Positions 17,125-25,423 of a stretch of DNA of 64,000 nucleotides are shown piece by piece. A model generated the notes under the pieces. The model ran no database searches and had not been told where the DNA came from. It saw only the letters and a program-made list of their open reading frames with translations. Source of the DNA: Dehalococcoidia bacterium (GTDB lineage: Bacteria > Chloroflexota > Dehalococcoidia > SpSt-223); NCBI GenBank assembly GCA_025054935.1, contig JANWZD010000005.1, positions 124,001 to 188,000 of the forward strand, in the 5' to 3' direction. The position numbers and the translations under genes were made by a program. Positions within the stretch are counted from its first letter, which is position 1, and each line of letters begins with the position of its first letter.

Positions 17125-18066
17125 ATGAGCGATGTGCGCCGGATGCAGCGCGCCTACGCGATGATCCGGGAGCTGACGCTGCCGACGACGCTGCCGGTGA
17201 GCGGGCAGCTGCCGGGCGTGGTGGATATCCACGTCCATGTTGGCGTCGGACTGATCGACCCGCTCGAGCTGGGGCTGCGCGCCACTGCGGCGGGAATGCG
17301 CGCAATCGTCTTCAAGACCCCGTCGCCGACCCTCGACCTCGCCCTCACGGTGAATGCGGCGCTGCGTCGCCTCGCCGCCGGCCAGACGCCCGTCGAATGT
17401 ATCGGCGGCGTCGTGCTCGAAACGGCCGGCCCGCCCCACGCCGCCGCGGCAAGGCGGTGGCTGGAGAAAGGCGCTCGCGTTGTCTGGTTCGCGACCGGCT
17501 CGAGCGCCAACCATCGGGAGCGCGCCCATGGCCTGCCCCGGCGGACAGCGCGCCGAAGCGGTCAGTATGTCCTGAAGGGCGGCGCACTGATCCCCGAGGC
17601 GATCGAGGTGATCGAGACCGCCCTCGAGTTTGGGGCAGCGCTCTCCTTCGGCCACCTCTCGCGCGAGGAGCTGGTCGCGCTCGCCCGTGAAGCGGAGCGT
17701 CGCGGGCTGACGCGGGCATTCGTGGACCATCCGCTCAATCCCGTAATGGGCCTCGCTGTCGACGATTGCGCGCGTCTCGCCAGCCACGGCGTTTGGCTGA
17801 ATTTCACAGCTGCCGAGCTGTCGCCGATGTTTGGCGTCGACCCCGCCGAGATGGGGCGGGCGATCCGGGCGGCGGGGGTGGACCGGGTCGTGCTCTCCTC
17901 CGATGCCGGCCACCCAACGATGGCCGACCCGGTTGAGGCGATGCGCATGTGGCGCGCAATCGCCCTCTGGCAAGGGTTCAGCGAGCGTGAGATCGACCAG
18001 ATGATGGTGGCGAACCCGGCGCGAGTGATCGGCCTGCCCGAGATTGCCCCCGCCACCGGGGGTTGA
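17125..18066 (+). CDS. DUF6282 family amidohydrolase-like protein
   Basis: A 313-aa TIM-barrel metal-hydrolase-like protein. Metal-ligand candidates are visible in the expected order: VVDIHVHVG (HxH), a Lys in IVFKTPSPT, SFGHLSREE, AFVDHPLNP, and the terminal VLSSDAGHP (Asp). The chain ends with VANPARVIGLPE as in amidohydrolases. DUF6282 proteins have no established substrate. The gene is divergent from cobB with a 118-nt gap and is followed at once by tRNA-Ser. Confidence 0.8.
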   Translation: MSDVRRMQRAYAMIRELTLPTTLPVSGQLPGVVDIHVHVGVGLIDPLELGLRATAAGMRAIVFKTPSPTLDLALTVNAALRRLAAGQTPVECIGGVVLETAGPPHAAAARRWLEKGARVVWFATGSSANHRERAHGLPRRTARRSGQYVLKGGALIPEAIEVIETALEFGAALSFGHLSREELVALAREAERRGLTRAFVDHPLNPVMGLAVDDCARLASHGVWLNFTAAELSPMFGVDPAEMGRAIRAAGVDRVVLSSDAGHPTMADPVEAMRMWRAIALWQGFSEREIDQMMVANPARVIGLPEIAPATGG

Positions 18067-18083
18067 TATACTTGGTTGCTACT

Positions 18084-18173
18084 GGGGGGATCGCATAGTT
18101 GGTCTAGTGCGGCCGCCTGCTAAGCGGTTACTCGGGGAAACCCGGGTCGAGGGTTCGAATCCCTCTCCTCCCG
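18084..18173 (+). tRNA. tRNA-Ser (anticodon GCT)
   Basis: A 90-nt type II tRNA. The acceptor GGGGGGA (18084-18090) pairs with TCCTCCC (18166-18172) with one G-U; the anticodon loop is CTGCTAA. A long variable arm (ACTCGGGGAAACCCGGGT) and T-arm GAGGGTTCGAATCCCTC follow, with discriminator G. CCA is not encoded. It lies 17 nt after the DUF6282 stop. Confidence 0.95.
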
Positions 18174-18182
18174 CCCCGCTTG

Positions 18183-18210
18183 AAACCGGCTCACGCGGAG
18201 CCGGTTTTTG
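18183..18210 (+). terminator. Rho-independent terminator after tRNA-Ser
   Basis: AAACCGGCTC (18183-18192) and GAGCCGGTTT (18198-18207) form a 10-bp stem around ACGCG and run into TTTTTG. This is a textbook intrinsic terminator 10 nt after the tRNA. Confidence 0.9.
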
Positions 18211-18503
18211 TTGTCTCGCGGAAACGGCCTGCCTCTCCGCGCGGAAGCACAGGCGGCCGCGCGGAGAGCGTGTGCCGGCCGCAGCGCGGCTCCCCCTCTC
18301 TTGGCGCGCGGCTGCCGGCCGCGCTGGAGAGCGGCGTCGGTGCTCTGGGCGCGGGGCGCAAGGTCGCGAGGCCGCCGCGAGCGCCCGAGGCGGAAAGGGG
18401 ACAGGGCAGCGGATGGGCGCCGCGGCTGCTCGGCGAAGGCTGGGCAGGCGAGCGAATGAGCGCGCTCTCCTAATGCCCGCAAAAGCGCTATACTCCGACT
18501 GTT
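18211..18503. other. Gap between the two tRNA genes
   Basis: About 290 bases of GC-rich sequence with no recognisable gene; small open frames here have no ribosome site or motif. A TATACT at 18490-18495 about 10 bases before the tRNA-Pro is a possible -10 element, without a clear -35. Confidence 0.35.
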
Positions 18504-18581
18504 CGGGATGTAGCGCAGCCCGGTTAGCGCACTTGACTGGGGGTCAAGAGGTCGCCGGTTCAAATCCGGCCATCCCGACCA
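18504..18581 (+). tRNA. tRNA-Pro (anticodon GGG)
   Basis: Acceptor CGGGATG (18504-18510) pairs perfectly with CATCCCG (18571-18577). The anticodon stem-loop is CTTGA-CTGGGGG-TCAAG and the T-arm GCCGGTTCAAATCCGGC. Discriminator A is followed by an encoded CCA ending at 18581. Confidence 0.95.
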
Positions 18582-18680
18582 TGGAGCGCCTGCGAGGCGG
18601 GCCAACGCGTCCTGACCGCTAAGGCGCCGCCCGAAGAACGTCTCGCCGCCAGCTCCGCTTGCCGGGAGGGCGCCCGCCGC

Positions 18681-20051
18681 GTGGCCTCATTCCATTCTCC
18701 GCGACCATGGCAGCGCCGCCGCGCCGCCTTTCCCCTCCTCGCTGTGGCTGCGCTGCTGCTTGCGTTCCCGCCGGGGTTCTCCTTTGCGGCGGCAGAGCGG
18801 AGCGACGCCCTGCAGGGGCAGCCGGCAGAGCGCCGGGGAGGCGAACCCGGGCAGCTGCCGGCCGCGGTCCAGCCGGCGTCCGGCTATGCGCTCCGCTTCT
18901 TCGGCAGCGGCCGCGACGGGGTCGACCGGGTGACCGTTCGCATCGACGGCGCCGGCAACCCGGCGAACGTGGGCGGCGATTTTACCCTCGAGTTCTGGCT
19001 GAAAGCGCTGCCCGGCGAAAATCGCAGCGGGCCCTGCCGCACCGGCGCCGACGCTTGGACGAACGGGAATATCATCGTCGACCGCGATATCTTCGGGCCG
19101 GGCGATGACGGCGATTACGGGATTTCGCTCTTCGGCGGCGTGATTGCGTTCGGCGTGGCAGTCGGCTCCGCGGGCGCGTCGCTCTGCGGCACAACCCGGG
19201 TCGATGACGGCGCGTGGCATCACGTTGCCGTCACGCGCCGGCGGGCAGACGGCCGCCTCCAATTGTTCGTCGACGGTCGGCTCGATGCGTCGGTCATGGG
19301 GCCGTCCGGCTCCGTCGCCTACCGAAGCGGGCGCGCGAGCAGCTGGCCGAACGACCCCTATCTTGTCCTCGGCGCCGAGAAGCACGATTACGACCCGGCG
19401 GCCTATCCCTCATTCCGCGGCTGGCTCGATGAGCTGCGGCTCTCGACGGTCGTTCGGTATGCTGCTCCCTTCACGCCGCCGGCCGCGCCCTTCGCGCCGG
19501 ATGCGAGCACAGCGCTGCTCTTCCATTTCGATGAGGGGCCGGAAGGACCGTGCACCGGAACGGTCGTCGACTCGGCGCCGGGAGGGAGGAGCGCGGGCGT
19601 CTGCGCGTTTGGCGGCCTATCGGGAGGCGGCCCGCGCTATGTTCGCGACACGCCGTTCCAGCCGGCAAACGAACCGCCTCGCGTCGTCAGCATCACGCGC
19701 GCCGACCCGAATCCTGCGGCCGGCGGCTCGCTCCGGTTTCGTGTCCTCTTTTCCGCGCCGGTCGAGCAGGTCGACCCGGCCGACTTCGCGCTGACGGTGC
19801 TGAGCGGCGGGTTTGCGTCGCTCAGCGTTGCTGAGGTGGCTGGCGCGGACGCTGCCTACACGGTTACAGCGCTCGTCGGCGCGGGCGCTGGGCTGGTCCG
19901 TCTCGATGTTCCTGCAAGCGCGACGATCGTCGACGGCGCCGGCCGGCCGCTTGCCGGTCTCCCGTTCACCGCCGGCGAGGCGTATCTTCTCCCGCGCGAC
20001 CGCCAGTTCGCGCCGCTTGCCTTGCTCCGCGGCTCTCCAGCGGCCAACTGA
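18681..20051 (+). CDS. Secreted LamG (concanavalin A-like lectin) domain protein
   Basis: A 456-aa exported protein starting at GTG 18681 with an Arg-rich n-region and a hydrophobic core PLLAVAALLLAFPPGFSFA as signal peptide. Residues about 66-280 are a LamG/laminin-G-like jelly roll: FTLEFWLKA, DDGAWHHVAVTR, LQLFVDGRLDASV, and WLDELRLSTVVRYAAPFTPP are its typical strands. Residues about 320-430 look like a bacterial Ig-like (SwmB/Big-type) domain (VVSITRADPNPAAGGSLRF). Probable carbohydrate- or surface-binding function. It is monocistronic; no anchor is visible. Confidence 0.8.
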   Translation: MASFHSPRPWQRRRAAFPLLAVAALLLAFPPGFSFAAAERSDALQGQPAERRGGEPGQLPAAVQPASGYALRFFGSGRDGVDRVTVRIDGAGNPANVGGDFTLEFWLKALPGENRSGPCRTGADAWTNGNIIVDRDIFGPGDDGDYGISLFGGVIAFGVAVGSAGASLCGTTRVDDGAWHHVAVTRRRADGRLQLFVDGRLDASVMGPSGSVAYRSGRASSWPNDPYLVLGAEKHDYDPAAYPSFRGWLDELRLSTVVRYAAPFTPPAAPFAPDASTALLFHFDEGPEGPCTGTVVDSAPGGRSAGVCAFGGLSGGGPRYVRDTPFQPANEPPRVVSITRADPNPAAGGSLRFRVLFSAPVEQVDPADFALTVLSGGFASLSVAEVAGADAAYTVTALVGAGAGLVRLDVPASATIVDGAGRPLAGLPFTAGEAYLLPRDRQFAPLALLRGSPAAN

Positions 20052-20941
20052 TCGCTCGTGTTTGCACGGTCGCTCATTCCTGGCGCCGTAAACCGGCCGC
20101 TCCCATGCGCGGGGGCAGGTATTGCGCTGCTGCCGCCTCGTCTTGAGCCGTAACGGCATGCTCCGGAACGCGCCGGACCCTGCGCTGAGGCTTGCGCCGC
20201 TCAGGGGCGCTGAGCACGCCGGCGCCGCTGTGTCGCGCGCGTTCTCAGGAACGGCCGTCTTCGGCGCGCGGCCGGGCGGAGAACGGTGAGCATCTTGTTC
20301 CGCGGGGCTGCGCTCTCCCGCGGAAGGTTGTGCCGCGGGGCAGCGCGCGCCCCGCGTTCGGCCGGAGCCGATCCCGCTGAGCAGGTCGGCCGCAAGCGAT
20401 GTTGGGCGGATCGCGCTGGTGAGGTGGCGCGCGATCGAAGCGGGCAGGACGCGTCCTGAGCAGCCGAAGCCGGCATCTGGCCTCCTGCTGCCGCAGCATC
20501 TGCAGACAGGTTTGAAGCTCGCGTGCGTGACTGAGGGGGCGGCAAGCGGAACAGCCTCCCTGTTCCAGCAAAAGGCGCATCGCGCTGATGCAGGAAAGTT
20601 TTCCGCTCACACGCACGAGCCAGCCGACAGCTATCGAGATGGAGGACTACCCCCAGAGCGGCGCCCGCTGCGGGAAAATCCGTGTGATGGCTGCGCATTG
20701 CCGACGCGGGGGTGATAAGGGGTTCGACTGCCGTCGCGGCGGTACTGCTTCGCGGCCTGAGCTCCGGCGGTCATTTCGGCCGCGCAAACAGCGGGAGCGC
20801 ATTGCGGTTGGCGCGACCGGCTGCGGTTTCGGCGCTGGGAAAGCAAGGCCTGCGCTCTAACGATGTTCTATTAGAAAACTACCGATAATTTCTCTATAAT
20901 TTCGGCGCGTTCAGCGTTCTGATCCGTGTTTGGAGGAGCCG
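20052..20941. other. 890-bp stretch without a recognisable gene; promoter at its right end
   Basis: Open frames on both strands here have shifting composition, no ribosome sites and no motif I know. At the right end the sequence becomes AT-rich: TTAGAA (20871-20876) and TATAAT (20895-20900), 18 nt apart, form a likely promoter about 40 nt before the nuclease start. Confidence 0.45.
20871..20900 (+). promoter_or_regulatory. Promoter of the secreted nuclease gene
   Basis: TTAGAA, 18-nt spacer, perfect TATAAT, about 40 nt upstream of the ATG at 20942, with GGAGGAGCC as ribosome site in between. Confidence 0.55.
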
Positions 20942-21664
20942 ATGCGTTTCGTTCGCCGTGCGCTGGTCTTTGTCCTCGCTCTTGTCCTCCTTGCGCCGCA
21001 GGTGGCATTCGCGCAGGAGGGGAGCTGGTGGCAGACCATCCGCATCGTCGACGGCGACACGCTGTGGGTCGCTGGCCTTGGCAGCGCAATCCGGCTCGCC
21101 GGCATCAACGCGCCGGAGCCGGGCCAGCGGTGCGCTGCAGAGGCGACAGAGCTCGTGCGCCAACTCGCATTTCCGAGGGTGTTTCTCGAATTCGCCTCGC
21201 CGCAGCGCGACCAGTACGGCCGCTACCGGGCGTACGTGCGCTATCTCGACCGCGACGGCCAACTCTGGACGATCCAAGAGCGGCTGCTGCAGGCGGGCTA
21301 TGCAACTGCCGACAGCGGCCGGTTCCGCGACCCGCGCTATGGCAACTGGTTCGCTGCCGCGGAGGCGGAGGCCATTGCCGCTGGCCGCGGCATCTGGGGC
21401 GGGCAATGCTCAGGCAGGGGCGGCATCATCGATCCATTCGCCACCTCGTCACCGCCGCCGCCTCCTCCGCCGCCGGTTGAGCCGGGCATCGTGCCGCCGC
21501 TCGCGCCGTTCACCTGCCCGGCCTCCCATCCCATCAAATTGAACGCCAACAGCGGCATCTATCACGTGCCCGGCGGAGCGTTCTACAACGCCACGAACCC
21601 CGAGGCCTGCGCGAGGACCGAGGCTGATGCCCGCGCGGCCGGCTATCGACGAAGCTTGCGTTGA
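20942..21664 (+). CDS. Secreted thermonuclease-like (SNase) protein with C-terminal sunset-type domain
   Basis: A 240-aa protein with a Sec signal (RRALVFVLALVLLAPQVAFAQ, split at the Ala). Its staphylococcal-nuclease-like OB-fold spans about residues 30-165. IVDGDTLWV, RLAGINAPEPGQRCAAEAT and RDQYGRYRAYVRY carry the catalytic Asp/Arg/Glu pattern, and NWFAAAEAEAIAAGRGIW closes the domain. A proline run (PPPPPPPP) links it to a short C-terminal module (HPIKLNANSGIYHVPGGAFY and CARTEADARAAGYR) found after many bacterial SNase domains. ATG 20942 follows GGAGGAG; the frame opens slightly upstream at a TTG. It degrades extracellular nucleic acid by family inference. Confidence 0.88.
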   Translation: MRFVRRALVFVLALVLLAPQVAFAQEGSWWQTIRIVDGDTLWVAGLGSAIRLAGINAPEPGQRCAAEATELVRQLAFPRVFLEFASPQRDQYGRYRAYVRYLDRDGQLWTIQERLLQAGYATADSGRFRDPRYGNWFAAAEAEAIAAGRGIWGGQCSGRGGIIDPFATSSPPPPPPPPVEPGIVPPLAPFTCPASHPIKLNANSGIYHVPGGAFYNATNPEACARTEADARAAGYRRSLR

Positions 21665-21723
21665 GCGGGGGACGGCGGGCGAGGCGCACGAACCTCGCAC
21701 GCCGTCATTTGATAGGCGTGGAC

Positions 21724-22425
21724 ATGCCGATGGCGACGCGTCCTGTGATATATCCCTCTTCGGACCAGACGATTGAGGTGGCGATCCATTGCCACAGCAG
21801 TACTCCGCCCTCGGTGCAGTTTCTTTGCTTTCCTTCGAGAGAACATCTCGATCTCTGCTTCTATGTTCTTCTCGCCGCGTATGGCCTTCGGCAGCTCTCC
21901 AACTCTCGATTTCTTTTTGGCAAACCGGGCGGAAAGTGGTTTGATGAAGAGGTGCTGTTCAACGATAATCCGACGGACTTCTGGCGTCCTTGGGATGGAG
22001 AGACTGCTCAACGGCAGTTCCGTCCCAAGCTCGTCTTTTCAGAGCGAAAGCTGCTTTTTACGCTCGGATTGAAAGGGGTTGGCTTTTTTCCAGAGCCGGT
22101 CAAACTGTGGTTTGATATCGTCGCTTCTCTTCATGCATTAGTGTGGGAAATGGCACTGCAGTTTGGTCGGATGAGCAATCCGACTGGATATCGAGGGCTT
22201 GCAGTAGTCTGGCATTCGCTCGCAAAGATGCTGCATGGCGAGCCTCCTCGGAAGAGTATCAAGCATAGCGATCGCGATTTGGCGCTCGTGCTTGCTGGTC
22301 TAGGATATGAGCTCGCCGAGCGGGCAACTCCTCCTTTCCAGATAGATTTCTGTGAATACGCCCGTATACATCTCATGAATTCTCGGTGGTGGGCGGATTC
22401 TCCGCCGACTGCATTGCCCCTGTAG
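21724..22425 (+). CDS. Hypothetical protein, AT-rich orphan
   Basis: A 233-aa protein I do not recognise. It contains runs such as VQFLCFPSREHLDLCFYVLL, LFTLGLKGVGFFPEPVKLWF, and a C-terminal CEYARIHLMNSRWWA. There is no signal peptide or clear membrane segment; it looks like a soluble alpha/beta protein. GC content is far below the neighbours (many stretches near 45-50 percent against about 65-70), which suggests recent transfer. The start is uncertain: ATG 21724, ATG 21730, or a TTG at 21661 overlapping the nuclease stop. It marks the left edge of the accessory island. Confidence 0.6.
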   Translation: MPMATRPVIYPSSDQTIEVAIHCHSSTPPSVQFLCFPSREHLDLCFYVLLAAYGLRQLSNSRFLFGKPGGKWFDEEVLFNDNPTDFWRPWDGETAQRQFRPKLVFSERKLLFTLGLKGVGFFPEPVKLWFDIVASLHALVWEMALQFGRMSNPTGYRGLAVVWHSLAKMLHGEPPRKSIKHSDRDLALVLAGLGYELAERATPPFQIDFCEYARIHLMNSRWWADSPPTALPL

Positions 22426-22541
22426 CGTCCTTGTCACGATGACGGTGAAGTGAGAGGTGCGAGGCGCGCCGTCGCGGAGGGCGGAAGAGAGCAAGGCGCG
22501 GCCTCTCTCTTCCTGATAATCACCTTGCTGTTCTTGAACGC

Positions 22542-22838
22542 CTAGAAGGAGAGGCCTATCTCCTGCAGCCGGCGGAACAGCGCGGCTGCCTCCGGTGAAC
22601 CGCTTCGGCCCAGCCGCTCGCGAATGCCGTCTCAGTGCTCGGCGCGGAGTTGAACTTCCCGGTCTCGGAGGAGGCGGTCCACGCCCGGCAATTGCGGACG
22701 AAGGCCGAACTCGTCGCCCTTCTTGCGCGCTTCTTCCCGCGGCATCGCGCCGGTCCAGACGGCGAACAGCAGGCCGGCAGTGCGGAGATTGTACGCCGCT
22801 GCCCAGCGCGCAGCCTGGATGGTGCGCGGCGGCAGCCC
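22542..22838 (-). pseudogene. Decayed gene fragment next to mini-array 1
   Basis: One minus-strand frame reads plausibly as protein: LPPRTIQAARWAAAYNLRT, then AGLLFAVWTGAMPREEARKK and LPGVDRLLRDREVQL. It hits a TGA at 22634-22632 and continues in the same frame as DGIRERLGRSGSPEAAALF to a TAG at 22544-22542. The upstream end runs into the CRISPR-like repeat, so no start is available. I could not name the family. Interpreted as a remnant with a nonsense codon. Confidence 0.4.
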
Positions 22839-22843
22839 GCCCT

Positions 22844-22951
22844 CTCTTGGGGATGGTTGGGATGGCGACCGGTCACGGACTGTGTGTTACTCGACGGACG
22901 CTGATGATCTCCGTGTTTCTACCCCATCCGGGGTGGCGACCGGTCGCGGAC
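22844..22951 (-). CRISPR. CRISPR-like mini-array 1 (two repeats, one 34-nt spacer)
   Basis: Read on the minus strand, a 37-nt repeat (22951-22915) contains GACCGGTCGCCACC, the hairpin ACCCCGGATGGGGT, and ends AGAAAC, as many CRISPR repeats do. After a 34-nt spacer (22914-22881) a second unit (22880-22844) keeps 16 of the first 17 bases but is degenerate in its 3' half, as expected for the trailer-end repeat. Period 71 nt. A GTTTCT at 22987 is a further 72 nt along but otherwise unlike the repeat. Distinctive because the same repeat recurs at 24257-24293. Confidence 0.6.
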
Positions 22952-23539
22952 CAAGATCCCGAGCGGGGTCGGGTTGTGTCGGGGAGGTTTCTTCTCCGTT
23001 CGAGCCTAGCCCAGAAGAAGAGGAATGACGCGGAACTGGGCAGCTGGAGCGCGTTCCTGCTGGAGGGGGCAGCCATCCTCGAACGCATTGTCGAAGTCGG
23101 GCGTCAAGGCGGGAAGATGTGGAAAAGAGGAATTCCGCGACGGGCGGAGCGAGGGGGCACCAGCGGGCCGGCAGGCCGGGAAAGAGGTGGCAGAGGCTGC
23201 GCTCAAGCTGGCAGCGGAGTTGACGTTCTCCTGCCGATTGAGCGCCTGACCTCTCCCCTCTCGATGAGGCGGGATGGCGGCGGGAAACGGTCGGCGAGGA
23301 ACAAGGGAGAGCGCGTCCACGGACGAGGCGCGCTTTGCTCCTGCGTCTCGTCCGCGCTGCCGCCCGAGAGCGCTTGGGCGGCCCCGAGTTTGAGCGCGCC
23401 GGCGCGAAACGCCGCTGGATGCGAGAATGCGCCTTTGGAGCAAGGCGAGCGCGTGAACAAACGAGAGAAAGGGGAGGGCGAGTATGGGGCCGTGCAACAA
23501 AAGTCAGCCCGATGCAGTCCAATACACAAGGAGGGAGCC
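22952..23539. other. Gene debris between mini-array 1 and the small acidic gene
   Basis: A single long plus-strand frame spans this stretch, but coding-like segments switch frame. KKRNDAELGSWSAFLLEGAA and ILERIVEVGRQGGKMWK lie in one frame, and GKEVAEAALKLAAELTF in another. This suggests a frameshifted, decayed gene at about 22995-23250. The rest (23250-23539) shows nothing recognisable. Confidence 0.3.
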
Positions 23540-23872
23540 ATGAACGACCGCGACGAGGATCTGAGGACAGAACGGCTTCGCAAGCTCTACCGGTTCGGGA
23601 AAGTTGACGAGCCGGAGCAGCCGGAGTTCGATTTTTCTTCGCTTTGCGACGAGGATGGGGGGGAGTTCGTCGAGTTCGATTCGCTTTGCGACGAGGATGT
23701 GGGGGAGTCCGTCGAGTTCGCCAGTCCGGAATGGCGAGGGGATGGGAAGAGCGGCGGCGAGCGCGGTCTCAGCATGTTCAGCTTCTTGCCGATCGAGACC
23801 CTCCTCTCCGCGCTCGGCGACACGGATAACGATGGCGGCGAGCAGGAAGGAGAGGGCGAGGATGAATGGTAG
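23540..23872 (+). CDS. Small acidic protein with a 14-residue tandem repeat
   Basis: A 110-aa protein preceded by a strong ribosome site (AAGGAGGGAGCC). Two consecutive copies of a 14-residue unit, SLCDEDGGEFVEFD and SLCDEDVGESVEFA, lie at about residues 34-61, encoded by a 42-nt DNA duplication. A hydrophobic stretch LSMFSFLPIETLLSAL and an acidic tail (DNDGGEQEGEGEDEW) follow. No family recognised. The acidic, cysteine-containing repeat could bind metal, but that is speculation. The ribosome site argues it is expressed despite lying in gene debris. Confidence 0.45.
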   Translation: MNDRDEDLRTERLRKLYRFGKVDEPEQPEFDFSSLCDEDGGEFVEFDSLCDEDVGESVEFASPEWRGDGKSGGERGLSMFSFLPIETLLSALGDTDNDGGEQEGEGEDEW

Positions 23873-23915
23873 GGGTGGAAGTGAGAGGGAGACGAAAGTG
23901 CACCGTTTGTCGACA

Positions 23916-24183
23916 TCACAGAGATACATCGCGCTTGAAACGGAGCACGCGGCGCCCGTGGGGGAGATAGCAATCTACTCGTAGTTCTTGCTCCCCTGTC
24001 GCCTCAATGGGGTCGAATACGTCGTGCTGGTTGCTCTTCTACCGCTCCGCCGGTTTGTGCTCGGCAAAGAGGTCGTCGCAAATGGCAGCCATGATTGCCC
24101 CCTCGCCGCTCGAGTCGAGGAACGCGGCAATACGAACGCGGCGCGGCGGATCGACGCATTGGGCGAGCTGAGGTGTAATTTGT
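23916..24183 (-). pseudogene. Decayed gene fragment next to mini-array 2
   Basis: The minus-strand frame reads ITPQLAQCVDPPRRVRIAAF, then LDSSGEGAIMAAICDDLFAE and HKPAER, then a TAG at 24041-24039. It goes on in the same frame as FDPIEATGEQELRVDCYL and PHGRRVLRFKRDVSL to a TGA at 23918-23916. The coherent sequence on both sides of the TAG indicates a gene broken by a nonsense codon. Its upstream end merges into the mini-array, leaving no start. Family unknown. Confidence 0.4.
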
Positions 24184-24293
24184 CTGTTGTTGGAAAATCG
24201 CTCGGCGGCCGGTCCCGCACCTTGCTCTCCGTAGTCTCCCTCTCCGCCGTTCGGAGGTTTCTGCCCCAGCCGGCGTGACGACCGGTCTCGTTC
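24184..24293 (-). CRISPR. CRISPR-like mini-array 2 (two repeats, one 36-nt spacer)
   Basis: The repeat at 24293-24257 matches the 37-nt repeat of mini-array 1 at 30 of 37 positions, including GACCGGTCG and the CAGAAAC end. After a 36-nt spacer (24256-24221) a second unit (24220-24184) matches 14 of the first 17 bases and is degenerate in its 3' half, exactly the layout of mini-array 1. Orientation is the same. Confidence 0.55.
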
Positions 24294-24468
24294 CCCATCT
24301 ACGCAATCAGTGCGGCACGGGCAAGCCCCGCCGCCCGCGCAACGCATCACCACACTACGGCCATGGCCCTCTTCTGACCGCACTGTCCGCGGTCGGTGAG
24401 CGTGTCGCAGTTTTCTTCATTCCCCGGAATTGCACTTCGGTGGCGGCACACTTGGTCCTCGAGGAGGA

Positions 24469-25362
24469 ATGACCGTGAAGCTCAACGCGCTGTTCACGAT
24501 CTTCGCTTTGACGCTCGCTCTCACGGGCTGCGCTGGACCCCGCTCGGCGCCCGCCGCCGAGATCCCTGCCTGCGACGGCTCTCCGATCCCCCGCTACCCG
24601 AACGCGCCCCACCAGACGTGGGTCATCGCCTTCGACCGGTCGACCAGCTATCCGGTCGCCGTCCGCGAGGCGGGGCAGCGCGAGGCCGCCGACCTGATCG
24701 ACGGTTTGGTCCGCCCCGGCGCCGGCGCGACGATCCATATCCTGTTCATCGGCCGCAACTCCTACGACCCGGAGAACAGCCTCCCGGCGATCGTCGTGCC
24801 GTCGGTGAGGCCCGCGGCTGAGCCGCCGCCCCCGCCGACCCCGCCCGGCAACCGGTTCGACCCCCGCGAGCGGAAGCGGTATGAGGAGGCGGTGAGGGCG
24901 TGGTGCGACGGCATTCGCGCCGAGGCGGAGCGCGTCGAGCGCGAGCTAGCGGCTGCCGCCGAGCAGGTGCGCGTCCGCACCGACGGGCTGCGGCATCATC
25001 GGGTGCGCCACGAGGACGGCAGCGACTTCTGCTCCATTGTCATCCGCGCCGAGGAGCGCTTCACCAACGCTCTGGACGGTTCGTTCCGCCGGCTGTTCTG
25101 GTATTCCGACATGGAGCCGTACGGCTACCAAGGCTGCAATCTCGATCGGCTCCCCCTGCTCAGCGGCGTCGAGGTCATCATCTCGCACTGGTACTGTCCC
25201 AGCGCCGCGCTCTGCCAGCGGCTGCGCGCTGCTTGGAACGAGCGGTTCGCGGCTGCCGGCGCTGCCTCGGTGCGGTGGTATGCCGTCGGCGAGCCGCTGC
25301 CGAAGGAGGAGATCCTCGCGGTGCCCGCTGCGCCTATCATGACCGTCGCAGGCTCGCGCTGA
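24469..25362 (+). CDS. Lipoprotein with von Willebrand factor A-like domain
   Basis: A 297-aa lipoprotein: signal FTIFALTLALTGC with the lipobox Cys at about residue 22. The domain that follows starts WVIAFDRSTSYPVAV, whose D-x-S-x-S is a MIDAS metal-binding motif. After a proline-rich linker and a charged helical insertion (about residues 125-180) it resumes with LFWYSDMEPYGYQG, LLSGVEVIISHWYC and AAWNERFAAAGAASVRWYAV, the usual second half of a vWA fold. It probably mediates extracellular protein contact. AGGAGG precedes it; a GTG two codons in is an alternative start. The next gene encodes a membrane partner candidate. Confidence 0.7.
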   Translation: MTVKLNALFTIFALTLALTGCAGPRSAPAAEIPACDGSPIPRYPNAPHQTWVIAFDRSTSYPVAVREAGQREAADLIDGLVRPGAGATIHILFIGRNSYDPENSLPAIVVPSVRPAAEPPPPPTPPGNRFDPRERKRYEEAVRAWCDGIRAEAERVERELAAAAEQVRVRTDGLRHHRVRHEDGSDFCSIVIRAEERFTNALDGSFRRLFWYSDMEPYGYQGCNLDRLPLLSGVEVIISHWYCPSAALCQRLRAAWNERFAAAGAASVRWYAVGEPLPKEEILAVPAAPIMTVAGSR

Positions 25363-25423
25363 GGGGCGCGGGCAGGGACGATCGCGCCTGTTTTCCTGAC
25401 GCCCTTGGGAGGAGGAAGGACCA

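Noticed and set aside
15477-17690. 737-codon plus-strand frame over cobB and into the next gene
   Set aside because: Antisense to cobB and out of frame with the DUF6282 gene; composition is Arg/Pro-rich shadow sequence.
22632-22634. TGA in the fragment near mini-array 1 as another selenocysteine codon
   Set aside because: Not in a redox motif, no suitable hairpin noticed after it, and the fragment has lost its start; nonsense mutation is simpler.
22595-23539. Long N-terminal extension of the small acidic protein
   Set aside because: Runs across a CRISPR-like repeat and gene debris, and a strong ribosome site marks ATG 23540 as the start.
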